A stretch of 8,974 nucleotides of DNA, taken from assembly GCA_021845155.1 (NCBI GenBank), contig JAKBSB010000043.1:1-8974 (forward strand), in the 5' to 3' direction. Below, piece after piece: positions 1 to 5,593 of the stretch (within the stretch, counting starts at the first letter, position 1; each line of letters begins with the position of its first letter). Made by a program: the position numbers and the translations under genes. Source of the stretch: Thermoplasmata archaeon. Its GTDB lineage: Archaea > Thermoplasmatota > Thermoplasmata > Thermoplasmatales > Thermoplasmataceae. The notes beneath the pieces are model-generated. The model saw only the letters and a program-made list of their open reading frames with translations. It was not told the origin of the DNA and did not search any database.

Positions 1-255
1 ATCAATGCAGTCCTGCTTGACTACTGGCACAAGGAGTCCATTCTTGAACATAATTTTCATAGAGTTGGTGTCACAGAGCGGGAATTCGAATATCCGGATC
101 CTCTCTTCAATCCTTCCCTGAAGATCAGCGGCAATGGTAAATGGCATAGAATTCTTGAGATTTTGTATAGTTCTGCGGATTTCAAGAAGCTTTTTGTAGC
201 TTCCGGATGAAAGAATTTCGGTCCTGATGGCATTATGGTCTGTCGTGATAATTGA
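1..255 (-). CDS. Partial minus-strand gene, unknown product, start unresolved
   Basis: Read on the minus strand, this frame is open from a TAA at 258-256 to the left edge, giving about 85 residues. The product is K/R/E/I-rich, with stretches such as EILSSGSYKKLLEIRRTIQ and GRIEERIRIFEFP. Its codon use resembles the neighbours: all three glycines are GGA, arginines are mostly AGG/AGA, and ATA is present. The plus-strand frame in the same phase (1-210) is also open but has no ATA, mostly GGT glycines, and many Trp and His, so I prefer the minus strand. No ATG, GTG or TTG occurs in the first 30 codons. The first in-frame ATGs upstream (264-262, 285-283) are cut off by the TAA. A TATA-like element at 267-276 would put the transcript start near 245. 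Either a rare start codon (ATT 252, ATC 249) is used, or the 5' end is damaged. I do not recognise the family. Confidence 0.45.
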
Positions 256-264
256 TTATGGCAT

Positions 265-277
265 GAATATAAGTTTA
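265..277 (-). promoter_or_regulatory. Possible TATA box for the left-edge gene
   Basis: The minus strand reads AAACTTATATTC here. An archaeal TATA box at this place would start transcription near 245, just inside the open frame of the left-edge gene. Support is positional only. Confidence 0.3.
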
Positions 278-466
278 TGTCCCATGGAAATTTCGCATGA
301 CTGGGTCAATGTGCATACATGATTCACAGTGATGTCGCCGTGGAGTAAATGATCGGTTCATTGATGATAGAGGGCCTCATTATATTGATATTTAAGTTAA
401 GGCAACATATAATTTTCGGCCTGACTTGAAATTAACTTATAAAGCATGATTACCGGGCTCTTCCTC

Positions 467-485
467 AATGATAAAATGTATCATT
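467..485. repeat. Perfect 7-bp inverted repeat (AATGATA-5-TATCATT)
   Basis: AATGATA at 467-473 is the exact reverse complement of TATCATT at 479-485, with five bases between. It lies about 26 bases after the centre of the TATA-like element CTTATAAA at 436-443, so it would sit at a transcript's first bases or act as an operator. A T5 run follows at 530-534. Confidence 0.45.
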
Positions 486-540
486 ACTGCCGTTCTTTCA
501 TAATATTACCCGCAACTTGGAAAAATGCGTTTTTAGATTT

Positions 541-558
541 CGAAAAATGTTTATTTAA
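541..558 (+). promoter_or_regulatory. mptD operon promoter (BRE/TATA)
   Basis: A purine-rich BRE-like stretch (CGAAAA, 541-546) is followed by TTTATTTAA at 550-558. The box centre is about 26 bases before 580, so transcription should begin at or next to the mptD ATG at 581. There is no Shine-Dalgarno before that ATG, consistent with a leaderless mRNA. Confidence 0.55.
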
Positions 559-580
559 CTTCCTGACATATAGGTAGAAT

Positions 581-946
581 ATGCAAGATCCAGCTGAACA
601 TTATTTTAACTGCACGGATAGAGAAAGAGCAACATTTGAGGCAGGAATTAAACTGGGAACAATATATCACCAGTATGTTGGAATCCCCATAAATCTGACT
701 AATCTGGAATCCCTTGAAAATGCTATCAGGGAAAGTGTGCTTGTTCAGCCCTTTGTCAAGGAAGCCAGTGTAAGAATTGACAGGGAAATCGTGAATAAAA
801 GACAGGGAGTTTACAAATACATAACACTCAGTGGAGAGATGATGGATGTGAGCCTTACCATAAAATACAGGAATGAGGAGGTAAAGGCAAGGCTGAGATA
901 TGTGCCCGACATGGATTATCCCCTGATGTATCTGGAAGGTAATTGA
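581..946 (+). CDS. mptD: Archaeal dihydroneopterin aldolase MptD (COG2098 type)
   Basis: The product is a 121-residue cytosolic protein that fits the archaeal dihydroneopterin aldolase family, unrelated in sequence to bacterial FolB. The family cleaves 7,8-dihydroneopterin to 6-hydroxymethyl-7,8-dihydropterin and glycolaldehyde, a step toward tetrahydrofolate- or methanopterin-type cofactors. The hallmark lies at residues 12-37, with RERATFEAGIKLG followed by YHQ and a G-x-P; it holds conserved Glu20 and His30. A second conserved block, ESVLVQPFVKEASVRID, is near residues 52-68. Length matches the family at about 120. The ATG sits at the predicted transcript start, so translation is probably leaderless. 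It is the first gene of an operon with the THEP1-like gene (1-base gap) and trm1. Family membership rests on recalled motif patterns, not a search. Confidence 0.8.
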   Translation: MQDPAEHYFNCTDRERATFEAGIKLGTIYHQYVGIPINLTNLESLENAIRESVLVQPFVKEASVRIDREIVNKRQGVYKYITLSGEMMDVSLTIKYRNEEVKARLRYVPDMDYPLMYLEGN

Positions 947-947
947 A

Positions 948-1493
948 ATGGTGGCGGTGAAGATTGGAATCACTGGACCGGTCGGAAGCATAAAAGCAGA
1001 GGCCCTTGGAAAAATAATGGATATGCTGATCAATGACGGAATGACCATCCAGGGGGTTCTTGTAAACGAGATAGTTGATCATGGAAAACTCAAGGGGTAT
1101 TCCCTCTTCGATATAAACACCAAGAAGAGGGTCAATTTTGCTGATGTGGACATAGTTTCAAGGGTAAAGATTGACAAGCTCGGGGTGGACACAAGGCTGC
1201 TTGAGGAGATACTTATACCAAGCCTCCAGAAAGCAAGGGAAGAAGCTGATGTAATTGTGATAGATGAAGTGGGGAAACTGGAAAACGTCACTAAAAATAT
1301 ACAGAAGGAGATTGTTGAAACACTGAAGTCAGAGAAACCTCTTGTTGTAACTCTCCACAAGAAGTCAAGGAACCCGGTACTGCAGGAAATAAAGGCACTG
1401 GAAGGAATAAGGGTATTTGATATCACCCCCATAAACAGAAATCTGCTTCCTTTCAGGGTCGTAAGAGTTATCAAGGGAGAAGAAGGTAGCTGA
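948..1493 (+). CDS. THEP1-family nucleotide-binding protein with degenerate Walker A
   Basis: This 181-residue protein matches the THEP1 (COG1618) nucleoside-triphosphatase family along its length. The N-terminal strand KIGITG leads into the P-loop region. DVIVIDEVGKLE (101-112) is a fully conserved Walker B. SEKPLVVTLHKKS (128-140) and DITPINRNLLP (158-168) are typical later motifs. The P-loop at residues 10-17 reads GPVGSIKA where GxxGxGK(T/S) is expected: Lys16 is kept, but the second-last Gly is Ile15 and the Thr/Ser is Ala17. That should impair phosphate and magnesium binding, so the protein may bind nucleotide weakly or not hydrolyse it. The ATG follows the mptD stop by one base, with GGAAGGT (934-940) as ribosome binding site. 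Adjacency to mptD and trm1 suggests co-expression, but the job is unknown. Confidence 0.8.
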   Translation: MVAVKIGITGPVGSIKAEALGKIMDMLINDGMTIQGVLVNEIVDHGKLKGYSLFDINTKKRVNFADVDIVSRVKIDKLGVDTRLLEEILIPSLQKAREEADVIVIDEVGKLENVTKNIQKEIVETLKSEKPLVVTLHKKSRNPVLQEIKALEGIRVFDITPINRNLLPFRVVRVIKGEEGS

Positions 1494-2546
1494 TTGTTAA
1501 TCCGGGAAGGAAAGGTACAGCTCGATATTCCTGAGAACAGCCAGACAAAGGGACCTGGAAAAATTGGGTCCGGTTTCTACAACAGGTCCCAGATCATAAA
1601 CCGGGACCTCACAATACTATTTATCAGGCAAACAGGAATAAAGACTTTTCTTGATGGTTTTGGATCAACCGGGGCAAGAGGTTTCAGGGTTGAAAAAGAA
1701 GCTGAGGTGGATGTTACAATCTGCGAAAAGAATCCCCAATCGTTTAAATACCTGGAAAGAAACTCTGAACTTAATGGAAGTTCTGCAACCCTTAAACTGA
1801 AAGATTTTAACAGTGAAGTAAGGGAAGTGCCTTTTGATTTCATTGATGTTGACCCGTATGGTTCCATTGTCAGGTATGCGGACGACGCAATCCGGAACAT
1901 AAGAAATGGAGGTTACGTGGCATTCACGGCAACTGATCTCTCAGCTTTGACAGGGTCGTATCCCTCTAAGGCTTTCCGCAGGTATGGAACACGCCTGCCA
2001 AACGATTCCACGAGGCATGAAGCGGGCATAAGAACACTTATTGCGTATCTGGCACGGAGAGCAGCGGTTTTTGACCGCTACCTGGAGCCACAGGTATCAT
2101 TCTGGAAATCCCATTTCTACAGAGTTATCATTAAGGTGTCAAAGGGTACCTCCGGATCGGATGCGATGCTTGAAAACATAGGTTTCCTGAACAAAAACAG
2201 GGAGATATCCCCAGTCTATCCGTCAATCGAGGAAGGACCGATCTGGACCGGGAAGATCAACAGTGAAAACATGCTTGCAAAAATGGATGTTCCCGATTAC
2301 ATGGAAAATCCGGTTCAGCTGGGAAAGTTTCTTGACCTCATGCGAAACGAGGATATATGCAGGTATTTCATTGACCTCAGGGACCTTGGGAAATCCTTTG
2401 CGACCGACATACCTTCATTCAGTTCAATTTTCCAGTACCTCAATGATGCAGGTATTCACGACTACGGGAGAACTGAGTTTTCCGTGACCGGACTCAAGAT
2501 GAAAACAGGATATGGCATCGTTACGGAACTTTTCAGCAAGAAGTGA
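1494..2546 (+). CDS. trm1: tRNA (guanine26-N2)-dimethyltransferase Trm1
   Basis: This 350-residue SAM-dependent enzyme methylates G26 of tRNA to m2G and m2,2G. Motifs in order: an N-terminal REGKVQLDIP segment; FYNRSQIINRDL (28-39); the SAM-binding loop FLDGFGSTGARG (52-63); the catalytic-type DVDPYG (118-123), where the family usually has DPFG; RYG (163-165) and HEAGIRTLIAYLAR (175-188); SHFYRV (206-211); GPIWTG (248-253), equivalent to GPLW-G; and RTEFSVTGLK near the C terminus. The TTG start directly abuts the previous stop (TGATTG), implying translational coupling. It fits because homologues begin just before the EGK segment. The protein is slightly short for the family. Its only cysteines are Cys77 and Cys288, so the zinc-binding cysteines I expect before GPLW in many homologues are absent. 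Confidence 0.93.
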   Translation: MLIREGKVQLDIPENSQTKGPGKIGSGFYNRSQIINRDLTILFIRQTGIKTFLDGFGSTGARGFRVEKEAEVDVTICEKNPQSFKYLERNSELNGSSATLKLKDFNSEVREVPFDFIDVDPYGSIVRYADDAIRNIRNGGYVAFTATDLSALTGSYPSKAFRRYGTRLPNDSTRHEAGIRTLIAYLARRAAVFDRYLEPQVSFWKSHFYRVIIKVSKGTSGSDAMLENIGFLNKNREISPVYPSIEEGPIWTGKINSENMLAKMDVPDYMENPVQLGKFLDLMRNEDICRYFIDLRDLGKSFATDIPSFSSIFQYLNDAGIHDYGRTEFSVTGLKMKTGYGIVTELFSKK

Positions 2547-2553
2547 TGAAATC

Positions 2554-2617
2554 CTGCCGGCATACAATGGATGTCACCCATATGGCAGATGTAATTCGGC
2601 CGTACCGGTTCCGGCAG
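2554..2617. repeat. Inverted repeat upstream of pyrB
   Basis: CTGCCGG at 2554-2560 is the exact reverse complement of CCGGCAG at 2611-2617. The pair bounds a 64-base segment between trm1 and the pyrB TATA box. In RNA it could close a hairpin, but I find no convincing continuous inner stem. GTAC occurs at 2602, 2617 and 2667. It may be a trm1 3'-end structure or a regulatory site for pyrB. Confidence 0.35.
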
Positions 2618-2652
2618 TACACCCGTAAGGCACCATAAGTCTTTCTGGCAAA

Positions 2653-2663
2653 GATATATAAAA
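2653..2663 (+). promoter_or_regulatory. pyrB promoter TATA box
   Basis: GATATATAAAA lies with its centre about 27 bases before the pyrB ATG at 2686. No Shine-Dalgarno precedes that ATG. The geometry predicts a leaderless pyrB-pyrI mRNA starting at or within a few bases of 2686. Confidence 0.65.
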
Positions 2664-2685
2664 ACAGTACCCATATTCATACCCG

Positions 2686-3600
2686 ATGTTAAAAAACAGG
2701 AGCGTTGTCTCTATTGACGATGTGTCAAAAGAGGATATGACTGAGATTTTTGAAACTTCAGACGAGATGTCAAAGCTGCTTGAACAGCACAAACCCCTGA
2801 AAGTAATGGATGGAAAGATTATGGCTACACTCTTCTATGAGCCGAGTACACGAACGCGGCTTTCCTTTGAAAGCGCAATGAACCGGCTGGGCGGGTCAGT
2901 CATAACAGTTTCTGATACGGGAAGTTCTTCCATTGCCAAGGGCGAGACGCTTGCTGATACCATCCGGATGGCTGAATCGTATTCAGATATCATTGTGATC
3001 AGGCACCCGATGGAAGGAGCGGCAAGACTTGCTTCCAGGTTTTCCTCCAAGCCGGTTATCAATGCCGGAGACGGATCAGGGCAGCATCCTACACAGACAC
3101 TGATGGATCTCTATACCATGAAGAAGGAAAAGGGCGCAATAGACGGGCTTAACATAGCCATGATCGGAGACCTGAGGTACGGAAGAACCGTTCATTCGCT
3201 CATACTTGCCCTTTCAAAGTTCAACGTGAGCATCACCCTTGTCTCGCCACAGGTTCTCAGGATACCTGAACACATACTTGCGAGATTGCCAAAGGGATTC
3301 GATGTAACGGTGACTGACAGCCTTTCTGAAGTACTGAGGAAAACGGATGTTTTCTATGTAACGAGAATACAGAAGGAGCGATTTACAGACCTGAATGAAT
3401 ACCAGAGTGTTATCGGTTCATACTCCGTTGATGAGAAGGCGGTTTCGGAGATGAAGGATGACGCCATAATAATGCATCCTCTTCCCAGGATAGACGAGAT
3501 ATCTCCTGAGGTTGACTATTCCAAAAAGGCTGCATATTTCAGGCAGGCAGCAAATGGTGTACCTGTAAGGATGGCACTTGTTTCAACAATACTGGGGTGA
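2686..3600 (+). CDS. pyrB: Aspartate carbamoyltransferase catalytic subunit
   Basis: The 304-residue product condenses carbamoyl phosphate with aspartate to give N-carbamoyl-aspartate, the committed step of de novo pyrimidine synthesis. Every signature is present: the carbamoyl-phosphate site [12 protein letters not shown] (50-61); the mobile-loop lysine in SSIAKGE (Lys85); IRHP (105-108); [11 protein letters not shown] (134-144); the aspartate-domain [13 protein letters not shown] (160-172); the TRIQKER segment (226-232); and MHPLPRIDE (263-271). Length and order match the catalytic chain (about 305). It should form catalytic trimers that assemble with PyrI hexamer-style as in E. coli. The ATG fits a TATA box 27 bases upstream. 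The stop (3598-3600) abuts the PyrI ribosome binding site, so the two subunits are likely made in coupled amounts. Confidence 0.97.
   Translation: MLKNRSVVSIDDVSKEDMTEIFETSDEMSKLLEQHKPLKVMDGKIMATLFYEPSTRTRLSFESAMNRLGGSVITVSDTGSSSIAKGETLADTIRMAESYSDIIVIRHPMEGAARLASRFSSKPVINAGDGSGQHPTQTLMDLYTMKKEKGAIDGLNIAMIGDLRYGRTVHSLILALSKFNVSITLVSPQVLRIPEHILARLPKGFDVTVTDSLSEVLRKTDVFYVTRIQKERFTDLNEYQSVIGSYSVDEKAVSEMKDDAIIMHPLPRIDEISPEVDYSKKAAYFRQAANGVPVRMALVSTILG
3594..3600 (+). promoter_or_regulatory. pyrI ribosome binding site inside the pyrB stop
   Basis: GGGGTGA covers the last bases and stop codon of pyrB and stands five bases before ATG 3606. It supports ATG 3606 over the overlapping GTG at 3597, which has no such site before it. 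Confidence 0.55.
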
Positions 3601-3605
3601 AGAAA

Positions 3606-4067
3606 ATGGAACAGACACTAAAAATTTCGAAAATAAGGGAAGGAACTGTCATAGATCATATTCCTGCCGGCAAGGCAATCAAGGTTCTGGCAATCCTGAA
3701 GATAGATGAGAAGGGATCACAGACAGTAAGCGTTGGAATCAGGGTTCCAAGCGGCAGAATAGGTTCAAAGGATGTAGTGAAAATAGAGGGTAGGTATCTT
3801 GAAAGATTTGAGGTTGACAAAATCTCGCTTATTGCCCCGGAGGCTTCAATAAGTATAGTCAAGAATTATGAGGTCGTTGAGAAGTTCAGGGTGGACCTTC
3901 CGGAGAGAGTAACTGGAATAATAAAGTGCTCAAACCGCAACTGCATAACTAATTCAAGGGAACCTGTTCCAAGCGAGTTCTATGTATCATCAAAAAAGCC
4001 ACTGGTGCTCAGATGCTACTACTGTGAGAGGAACATGCAGGAAAAAGATATACTGAACAACCTTTAG
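3606..4067 (+). CDS. pyrI: Aspartate carbamoyltransferase regulatory subunit
   Basis: The 153-residue PyrI is the allosteric chain of aspartate carbamoyltransferase. Its N-terminal domain binds nucleotides; the C-terminal domain contacts PyrB through a structural zinc. [18 protein letters not shown] (11-28) is the family's opening signature and holds the allosteric-site region. [19 protein letters not shown] and [15 protein letters not shown] follow as in E. coli. Four zinc cysteines form C-x4-C (108, 113) and C-x2-C (137, 140), nearly the E. coli numbering. I chose ATG 3606 because of the GGGGTGA site five bases upstream. A GTG at 3597 overlapping the pyrB stop would add MKK. Allosteric control by nucleotides is expected from the family, but the effector cannot be told from sequence. 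Confidence 0.96.
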   Translation: MEQTLKISKIREGTVIDHIPAGKAIKVLAILKIDEKGSQTVSVGIRVPSGRIGSKDVVKIEGRYLERFEVDKISLIAPEASISIVKNYEVVEKFRVDLPERVTGIIKCSNRNCITNSREPVPSEFYVSSKKPLVLRCYYCERNMQEKDILNNL

Positions 4068-4076
4068 GTTGTTTAG
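4053..4076. terminator. Hairpin over the pyrI stop, between convergent genes
   Basis: CTGAACAACC (4053-4062) pairs with GGTTGTTTAG (4067-4076) around a TTTA loop. That gives a 10-bp stem with a single G-T wobble at 4055/4074. The pyrI stop codon TAG (4065-4067) lies at the loop. The FtsZ-like gene ends only 21 bases away on the other strand (stop 4091-4089). The hairpin could mark or protect transcript ends from both sides. There is no long T-run, so a role as true terminator is uncertain. Confidence 0.45.
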
Positions 4077-4088
4077 ATGTTACCTGCC

Positions 4089-4865
4089 TCAGGATATCAG
4101 CTGGAGTCTTAGAAGTTCAAGTGCGCCGGACATCCTTGTGGATATAACCTCAAGGTCCCGGGCTATTCTTATATTAAGATTCTTTACCTTTTCAGATATC
4201 TGGGCCATGGTTCCATTCAGGGGACCAAGGTGAATGTCGTTGTCATATTCTCTTATATAGTGGTTTATGTTCGACAGTTCCTTCTTGCCTACTTCTGCCA
4301 GATGCCTCTTTGAGTATTCGTTCACGGAAGGTATGACGACAAGATTGTAGTGTGTTATGTTCCTGTTTGCAAGAAGTTTGGAAAATGCTATATGGAGGGG
4401 CTGGGCAAATTGGCCGCCAAAGCCGCTTACAAGTATGAATGAGTTTGACTTGTCCATCCCGGAGAATATTTCACTGGCAGTTATTGAGGGTGAAAAATCA
4501 TGCGGATTGTAGTCAATGACAGATTCGCTTATTTTTACAGGATCCCTTTCCACAAGTTTTACCTTCTTTGCCTTCTCCTGATCATACTGCAGCTTGCTGA
4601 CCAGCTCAACTTCCATTGGCTCCGGGCCAACTATCTCCAGTATATCCGTATACCTGTCAGCATAGTCGTTTACATGATAGCCGGTCTTGTTCCTTACAAC
4701 TGAATGGTAAACCGCCCTCCTGTATTCCAGTGGCATGATATTTTCAAGTATCCTCCTTCCAGCATTGCCAAATGATATGATTGTGTTATCTGCACGGTCC
4801 TCGTAGTAGTTTCTTACTATCTCGCGGGCCTGCTTTCCCATATTGTTGTCAAATTCATTTTCCAT
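4089..4865 (-). CDS. Short divergent FtsZ/tubulin-like protein, GTPase motif lost
   Basis: This 258-residue protein can be laid over the nucleotide-binding domain of FtsZ. NTIISFGNAGRRILENIM (27-44) matches the first strand and G-rich T1 loop. FILVSGFGGQFAQPLHIAFSKLL (143-165) sits where FtsZ has the strand plus tubulin signature GGGTGTG and following helix. YNLVVIPS and YSKRHLAEVGKKELSNI match the later strand and the EGxxR-type segment. The signature here is only GFGGQFAQP, so tight GTP binding and hydrolysis look lost. The chain ends after a helix like core helix H7 (about 225-258), so the T7 loop and C-terminal domain are missing, against 350 or more residues in FtsZ. A strong AGGAGG site precedes the ATG. 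It is co-transcribed with the RHH gene, one base downstream of it. FtsZ kinship is inferred from pattern; a chaperone-like or scaffold role is possible. Confidence 0.6.
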   Translation of the reverse strand: MENEFDNNMGKQAREIVRNYYEDRADNTIISFGNAGRRILENIMPLEYRRAVYHSVVRNKTGYHVNDYADRYTDILEIVGPEPMEVELVSKLQYDQEKAKKVKLVERDPVKISESVIDYNPHDFSPSITASEIFSGMDKSNSFILVSGFGGQFAQPLHIAFSKLLANRNITHYNLVVIPSVNEYSKRHLAEVGKKELSNINHYIREYDNDIHLGPLNGTMAQISEKVKNLNIRIARDLEVISTRMSGALELLRLQLIS

Positions 4866-4866
4866 C

Positions 4867-5310
4867 TCAATTTCCTCCTTTTTTTAATACGTCTTGATCT
4901 TTTGTTCCTTTTTCCAGGTCCGGTTCGTCCATGAAGATGTCTGAAACACTCTCTGCCAGATTCCTGTACTCCTGGCGCCTTTTTGTGATTAGTTCCGAAA
5001 TAATCCCCTTCTCTGTTGAATAATTTAATATCTCCCCCAGGGCGGAACTGATTGAACTGAAATATCCCTTTCCTATTGCAAGATTCAATGTTTCCAGTAG
5101 TTTCCTGCTTACGTTTACATTTGTCTCTGAAGGTTCTACAAACTGTGCCCTGCTCTTTGAAATAAAATCGATTGATGCATGCCTTATGAATTCCGATCTG
5201 CTTCCAAAGCTGCTGTTTTTCTGAAGAAATTCATCTATTTCCTCGAGATCTGCCTCGGATATTCGGATTGTCAGCTTAGTATCTTTTCCTTCCAATCGGT
5301 TTAACCTCAC
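4867..5310 (-). CDS. Tandem ribbon-helix-helix (RHH) DNA-binding protein, CdrS-like context
   Basis: From GTG 5310 the product has 147 residues. Residues 12-52 (KLTIRISEADLEEIDEFL then FGSRSEFIRHASIDFI) are a classic RHH (CopG/MetJ) domain. Residues 63-100 (NVNVSRKLLETLNLAIGKG then FSSISSALGEIL) look like a second, weaker RHH unit. A charged tail follows (101-147). The frame stays open up to 5409, but a TATA box (5337-5330) lies in that extension and puts the transcript start near 5308-5310. I therefore take GTG 5310, leaderless; TTG 5295, with GGTGAGG before it, is an alternative. The stop is one base from the FtsZ-like ATG. In haloarchaea the RHH protein CdrS is encoded just upstream of ftsZ2 and controls division genes; this gene has the same position. 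It probably represses or tunes its own operon, an inference supported by the GTAC sites around its promoter. Confidence 0.78.
   Translation of the reverse strand: MRLNRLEGKDTKLTIRISEADLEEIDEFLQKNSSFGSRSEFIRHASIDFISKSRAQFVEPSETNVNVSRKLLETLNLAIGKGYFSSISSALGEILNYSTEKGIISELITKRRQEYRNLAESVSDIFMDEPDLEKGTKDQDVLKKGGN
4874..4879 (-). promoter_or_regulatory. Strong Shine-Dalgarno for the FtsZ-like gene
   Basis: The minus strand reads AGGAGG eight bases before ATG 4865, inside the last codons of the RHH gene. This is the best ribosome binding site in the window. It suggests the second gene is translated independently and efficiently from the shared mRNA. Confidence 0.7.
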
Positions 5311-5319
5311 CCTTCTATT

Positions 5320-5498
5320 CGTACGGAAGTATTTAAATTTTTGTAATGTACGGACAAAATATGTACAGAAATTTTCACATTGTATTATTCTTGTTTGATG
5401 ATAATACAATATATCAGCGTACTTTTGACACTAAAAATTGTTAATGGCATGAAATTGTCATACCTATTTTATCGTGTGTACATCTTTATTCTAAGTAC
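5320..5498. promoter_or_regulatory. Cluster of six GTAC-centred palindromic sites
   Basis: GTAC occurs at 5321, 5348, 5363, 5419, 5478 and 5495. Three have six-base palindromic cores: CGTACG (5320-5325), TGTACA (5362-5367) and TGTACA (5477-5482). Two share GTACGGA. I count roughly fifteen GTAC elsewhere in about 8.4 kb outside this and the pyrB leader, so the cluster is strongly enriched. It surrounds the RHH promoter and reaches toward the aIF2-beta promoter, making it a candidate operator array for the RHH protein. Confidence 0.4.
5329..5338 (-). promoter_or_regulatory. RHH-FtsZ-like operon TATA box
   Basis: The minus strand reads ATTTAAATA with its centre about 26 bases before GTG 5310, predicting a leaderless mRNA. 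GTACGGA repeats flank it at 5321-5327 and 5348-5354. A factor bound there would compete with TBP/TFB or block the start site. Confidence 0.55.
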
Positions 5499-5593
5499 GT
5501 TATATTTATATCAAAGATTTAGACTGTTGTTCCATATTTTTTGAGGAAACATTCCTGAATAGCCTAAATCCAGAGTTTATTTTAAACAGTCAA

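Larger units (their letters stand above)
256..580. other. Gene-free stretch with promoters and inverted repeats
   Basis: No convincing coding region is visible in these 325 AT-rich bases. They contain TATA-like elements facing both ways (267-276 and 406-414 on the minus strand, 436-443 and 550-558 on the plus strand). There is an 8-bp inverted repeat TAAGTTAA (393-400) / TTAACTTA (432-439), and a perfect palindrome at 467-485. Very short frames exist, for example ATG 446 to TAG 575 on plus and ATG 380 to about 324 on minus. None has protein-like composition or a recognisable motif. No tRNA T-arm or C/D-box pair convinced me. Confidence 0.5.

Noticed and set aside
1..210. Plus-strand open frame ending TGA at 210
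   Set aside because: Codon choice (GGT glycines, no ATA) and Trp/His-rich composition differ from the window's genes, while the minus strand in the same phase fits. Not excluded without flanking sequence.
361..424. Possible C/D-box small RNA (TTGATGA ... CTGA)
   Set aside because: The C box lacks the leading purine, the D'/C' boxes are not convincing, and no terminal stem is visible.
446..575. 43-codon plus frame (ATG 446 to TAG 575)
   Set aside because: Begins before the predicted transcript start, overlaps the mptD TATA box, and has composition typical of AT-rich noncoding DNA.
551..1048. 165-codon minus-strand frame opposite mptD, longer than mptD itself
   Set aside because: mptD has recognisable family motifs and a promoter; the antisense frame spans the mptD/THEP1 junction and has hydrophobic, Ser/His-rich shadow composition.
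2554..2621. Possible H/ACA guide RNA (stem followed by ACA at 2619)
   Set aside because: The outer stem and ACA fit in spacing, but I could not find the inner stem, K-turn or pseudouridylation pocket.
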